Under the pieces are notes generated by a model. That model did no database searches. It was not told where the DNA came from and saw nothing but the letters and a program-made list of their open reading frames with translations. From Mesorhizobium australicum WSM2073 (GTDB lineage: Bacteria; Pseudomonadota; Alphaproteobacteria; Rhizobiales; Rhizobiaceae), in NCBI RefSeq assembly GCF_000230995.2, contig NC_019973.1:620001-684000 (forward strand): a stretch of 64,000 nucleotides of DNA, read 5' to 3'. The stretch's first letter is position 1. Each line of letters starts with the position of its first letter. This document shows positions 62,769 to 64,000 of this stretch, piece after piece. Made by a program: the position numbers and the translations under genes.

Positions 62769-63809
62769 ATGAACAGGACCACCAGCTTTAGAACTCTAGC
62801 GATAGCCGGGCTCATTGCCTCCGTGGCAGTGCCCGCGGTCGCCGCCGACACGATCACCGTCGCCTCATGGGGCGGCACCTATCAGGAGGCACAGACCAAG
62901 GCCTTCTTCAAGCCGACCGCCGATGCGCTCGGCATCACCATCAAGGAAGACACGACCAACGGCCTCGATGACGTACGCCTGCAGGTGACCGGCAATGCGG
63001 TGAAATGGGACATCACCGAACTCGGCGCCGACGAATGCGCGCGCGGCTCGAAGGAAGGGCTGTTCGAAAAGCTGGATTACGGCATCATCGACAAGAGCGG
63101 CATCAACCCCAAGCTGGTGCATGACGATTGGGTCGGCATTTCCTACACGTCCGTCGTGCTGATCTACCGGACCGACGTCTTCGGCGACAAGGGCCCGAAG
63201 ACATGGGCCGACTTCTGGAACGTGGAAAAGTTTCCGGGACGGCGTGCGCTGAGCAGCAGCCAGGCGACGGAGACGCTGAGCGTCGCAGCGCTTGCCTCCG
63301 GCCTGCCGATCGACAAGGTCTATCCCGTCGACATCGACGGCGCGCTGAAATCGGTCGACAAGATCCGTGGCCATGTCGACGCCTGGTGGACCTCCGGCGC
63401 CCAGGCCATGCAACTGGTGAAGGATGGCGAAGTCGACATGGCGAGCATCTGGAACGGCCGCGCCGGCACTTTGAAGAAGGAAGGCGCGCCGGTCAGCTTC
63501 TCCTTCGACCAGGGCGTGCTCACCGCCGATTGCATGGTCATCCCCAAGGGCGCCAAGAACAAGGACGCGGCGATGAAGGCGCTGGCCATGTTCGTCAGCC
63601 CGCAACTGCAGGCCAATCTGCCGCTCTATGTCGACAATGGACCGGTGAACGAGAAGGCCTTCGAAACCGGCAAGATCCCGCCGGAGCGGATCAAGGACAT
63701 CAATTCGGCGCCCGAAAACGTCAAGAAGCAGGTGTTGCAGGATGCCGCATTCTGGCGCGACAACCTCGTCGAGGCGACGGAGAAGTTCAACAACCTGATC
63801 CAGCAATAG
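62769..63809 (+). CDS. Polyamine-type ABC transporter periplasmic binding protein
   Basis: The 346-residue protein has a signal peptide ending near AVPAVAA, then TITVASWGGTYQEAQTKAF as in PotD/PotF-like binding proteins. It would deliver a spermidine/putrescine-like or other cationic solute to a MET/POPT-type importer whose ATPase gene begins at the right edge. The ligand could be a quaternary amine given the neighbourhood, but that is speculative. Confidence 0.9.
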   Translation: MNRTTSFRTLAIAGLIASVAVPAVAADTITVASWGGTYQEAQTKAFFKPTADALGITIKEDTTNGLDDVRLQVTGNAVKWDITELGADECARGSKEGLFEKLDYGIIDKSGINPKLVHDDWVGISYTSVVLIYRTDVFGDKGPKTWADFWNVEKFPGRRALSSSQATETLSVAALASGLPIDKVYPVDIDGALKSVDKIRGHVDAWWTSGAQAMQLVKDGEVDMASIWNGRAGTLKKEGAPVSFSFDQGVLTADCMVIPKGAKNKDAAMKALAMFVSPQLQANLPLYVDNGPVNEKAFETGKIPPERIKDINSAPENVKKQVLQDAAFWRDNLVEATEKFNNLIQQ

Positions 63810-63883
63810 GCCGGAATCCTGACATTGCGGGACGGCACCAGCGCCGCCCCGCTGCTTCAGTCTCTGCCTCGGAGATAACGATC

Positions 63884-64000
63884 TTGTCCATTGCACCATC
63901 CGCGCTGCCGATCGGCATGCGCGCGATCGAGAAACGATTTGGCAGCGTGCCGGTGCTGCGCGACCTGAACCTCGATGTCGAGGCCGGCGAGTTCCTGACG
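63884..64000 (+). CDS. ABC transporter ATP-binding protein, N-terminal fragment (cut by window)
   Basis: A TTG start with GGAG nine bases upstream opens a reading frame that stays open to the window edge. The 39 visible residues (RAIEKRFGSVPVLRDLNLDV and so on) are the first strand region of PotA/UgpC-type ATPases before the Walker A loop. It follows the binding protein by 74 bp and continues outside the window. Confidence 0.8.
   Translation, partial: MSIAPSALPIGMRAIEKRFGSVPVLRDLNLDVEAGEFLT

Overview
The window is GC-rich alphaproteobacterial chromosome. Gene content and order point to a Mesorhizobium-like member of the Rhizobiales: a rhizobial inositol operon with iolC fused to a DUF2090 domain, hslV/hslU split by small genes, hisB-hisH-hisA-hisF-hisE-coaA with inserted genes, an L-carnitine cluster, and rhizobial mosaic palindromes between genes. 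I saw no rRNA, tRNA, CRISPR array, prophage or insertion sequence. The genus is inferred from content, not from a marker gene.

Layout. 1-1780: end of a sugar ABC transporter (ATPase and permease). 1882-2849: a two-gene membrane unit. 2982-5491: phnN, phnM and a DUF1045 gene without the C-P lyase core. 5644-12731 (minus): the inositol catabolism genes iolR-iolC-iolD-iolE-(small membrane protein)-iolB. 12884: a divergent Gfo/Idh/MocA dehydrogenase. 14014-16377: WYL regulator, LysE exporter, SRPBCC protein and ArsR regulator. 16494-17779: class I DAHP synthase behind what reads as a complete transcription attenuator. 17851-18518: VapBC toxin-antitoxin. 18554-23401 (minus): an inositol-type ABC transporter with inositol dehydrogenase and an SDR. 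23736: a lone glycosyltransferase-like gene. 24605-28440: LacI regulator divergent from a MocDEF-like three-component oxygenase. 28728-32895: DUF1402, hslU, DUF2585, GNAT, hslV. 33129-38897: histidine genes and coaA. 38954-43546: Deg protease, metallo-beta-lactamase fold protein, PPi-type phosphofructokinase, L,D-transpeptidase. 43879-48871: LysE exporter, a large autotransporter and a TPR protein. 48952-52507: xylB and xylA. 52937-60679: carnitine/butyrobetaine catabolism with its AraC regulator. 60893-64000: esterase, GntR regulator and the start of a polyamine-type ABC transporter.

How the parts work together. Two minus-strand blocks, iolCDEB and the transporter/iolG block, form one route from inositol uptake to the keto-deoxygluconate phosphate aldolase step. 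Both carry GGAA/GAAA-N6-TTCC sites, the half-site pattern described for rhizobial IolR. The MocDEF-like oxygenase beside them could demethylate an inositol derivative such as a rhizopine (inference). The 52.9-60.7 kb block encodes dehydrogenase and cleavage enzymes for L-carnitine plus a CoA-ester branch (ligase, acyl-CoA dehydrogenase, CaiD) that could feed butyrobetaine or crotonobetaine into it.

The strongest regulatory observation lies upstream of the DAHP synthase gene. A 23-codon leader peptide carries adjacent Tyr-Trp-Tyr-Phe codons. It overlaps an 8-nt segment identical to one arm of a downstream intrinsic terminator. A good rhizobial promoter sits so close to its ATG that the leader is probably leaderless.
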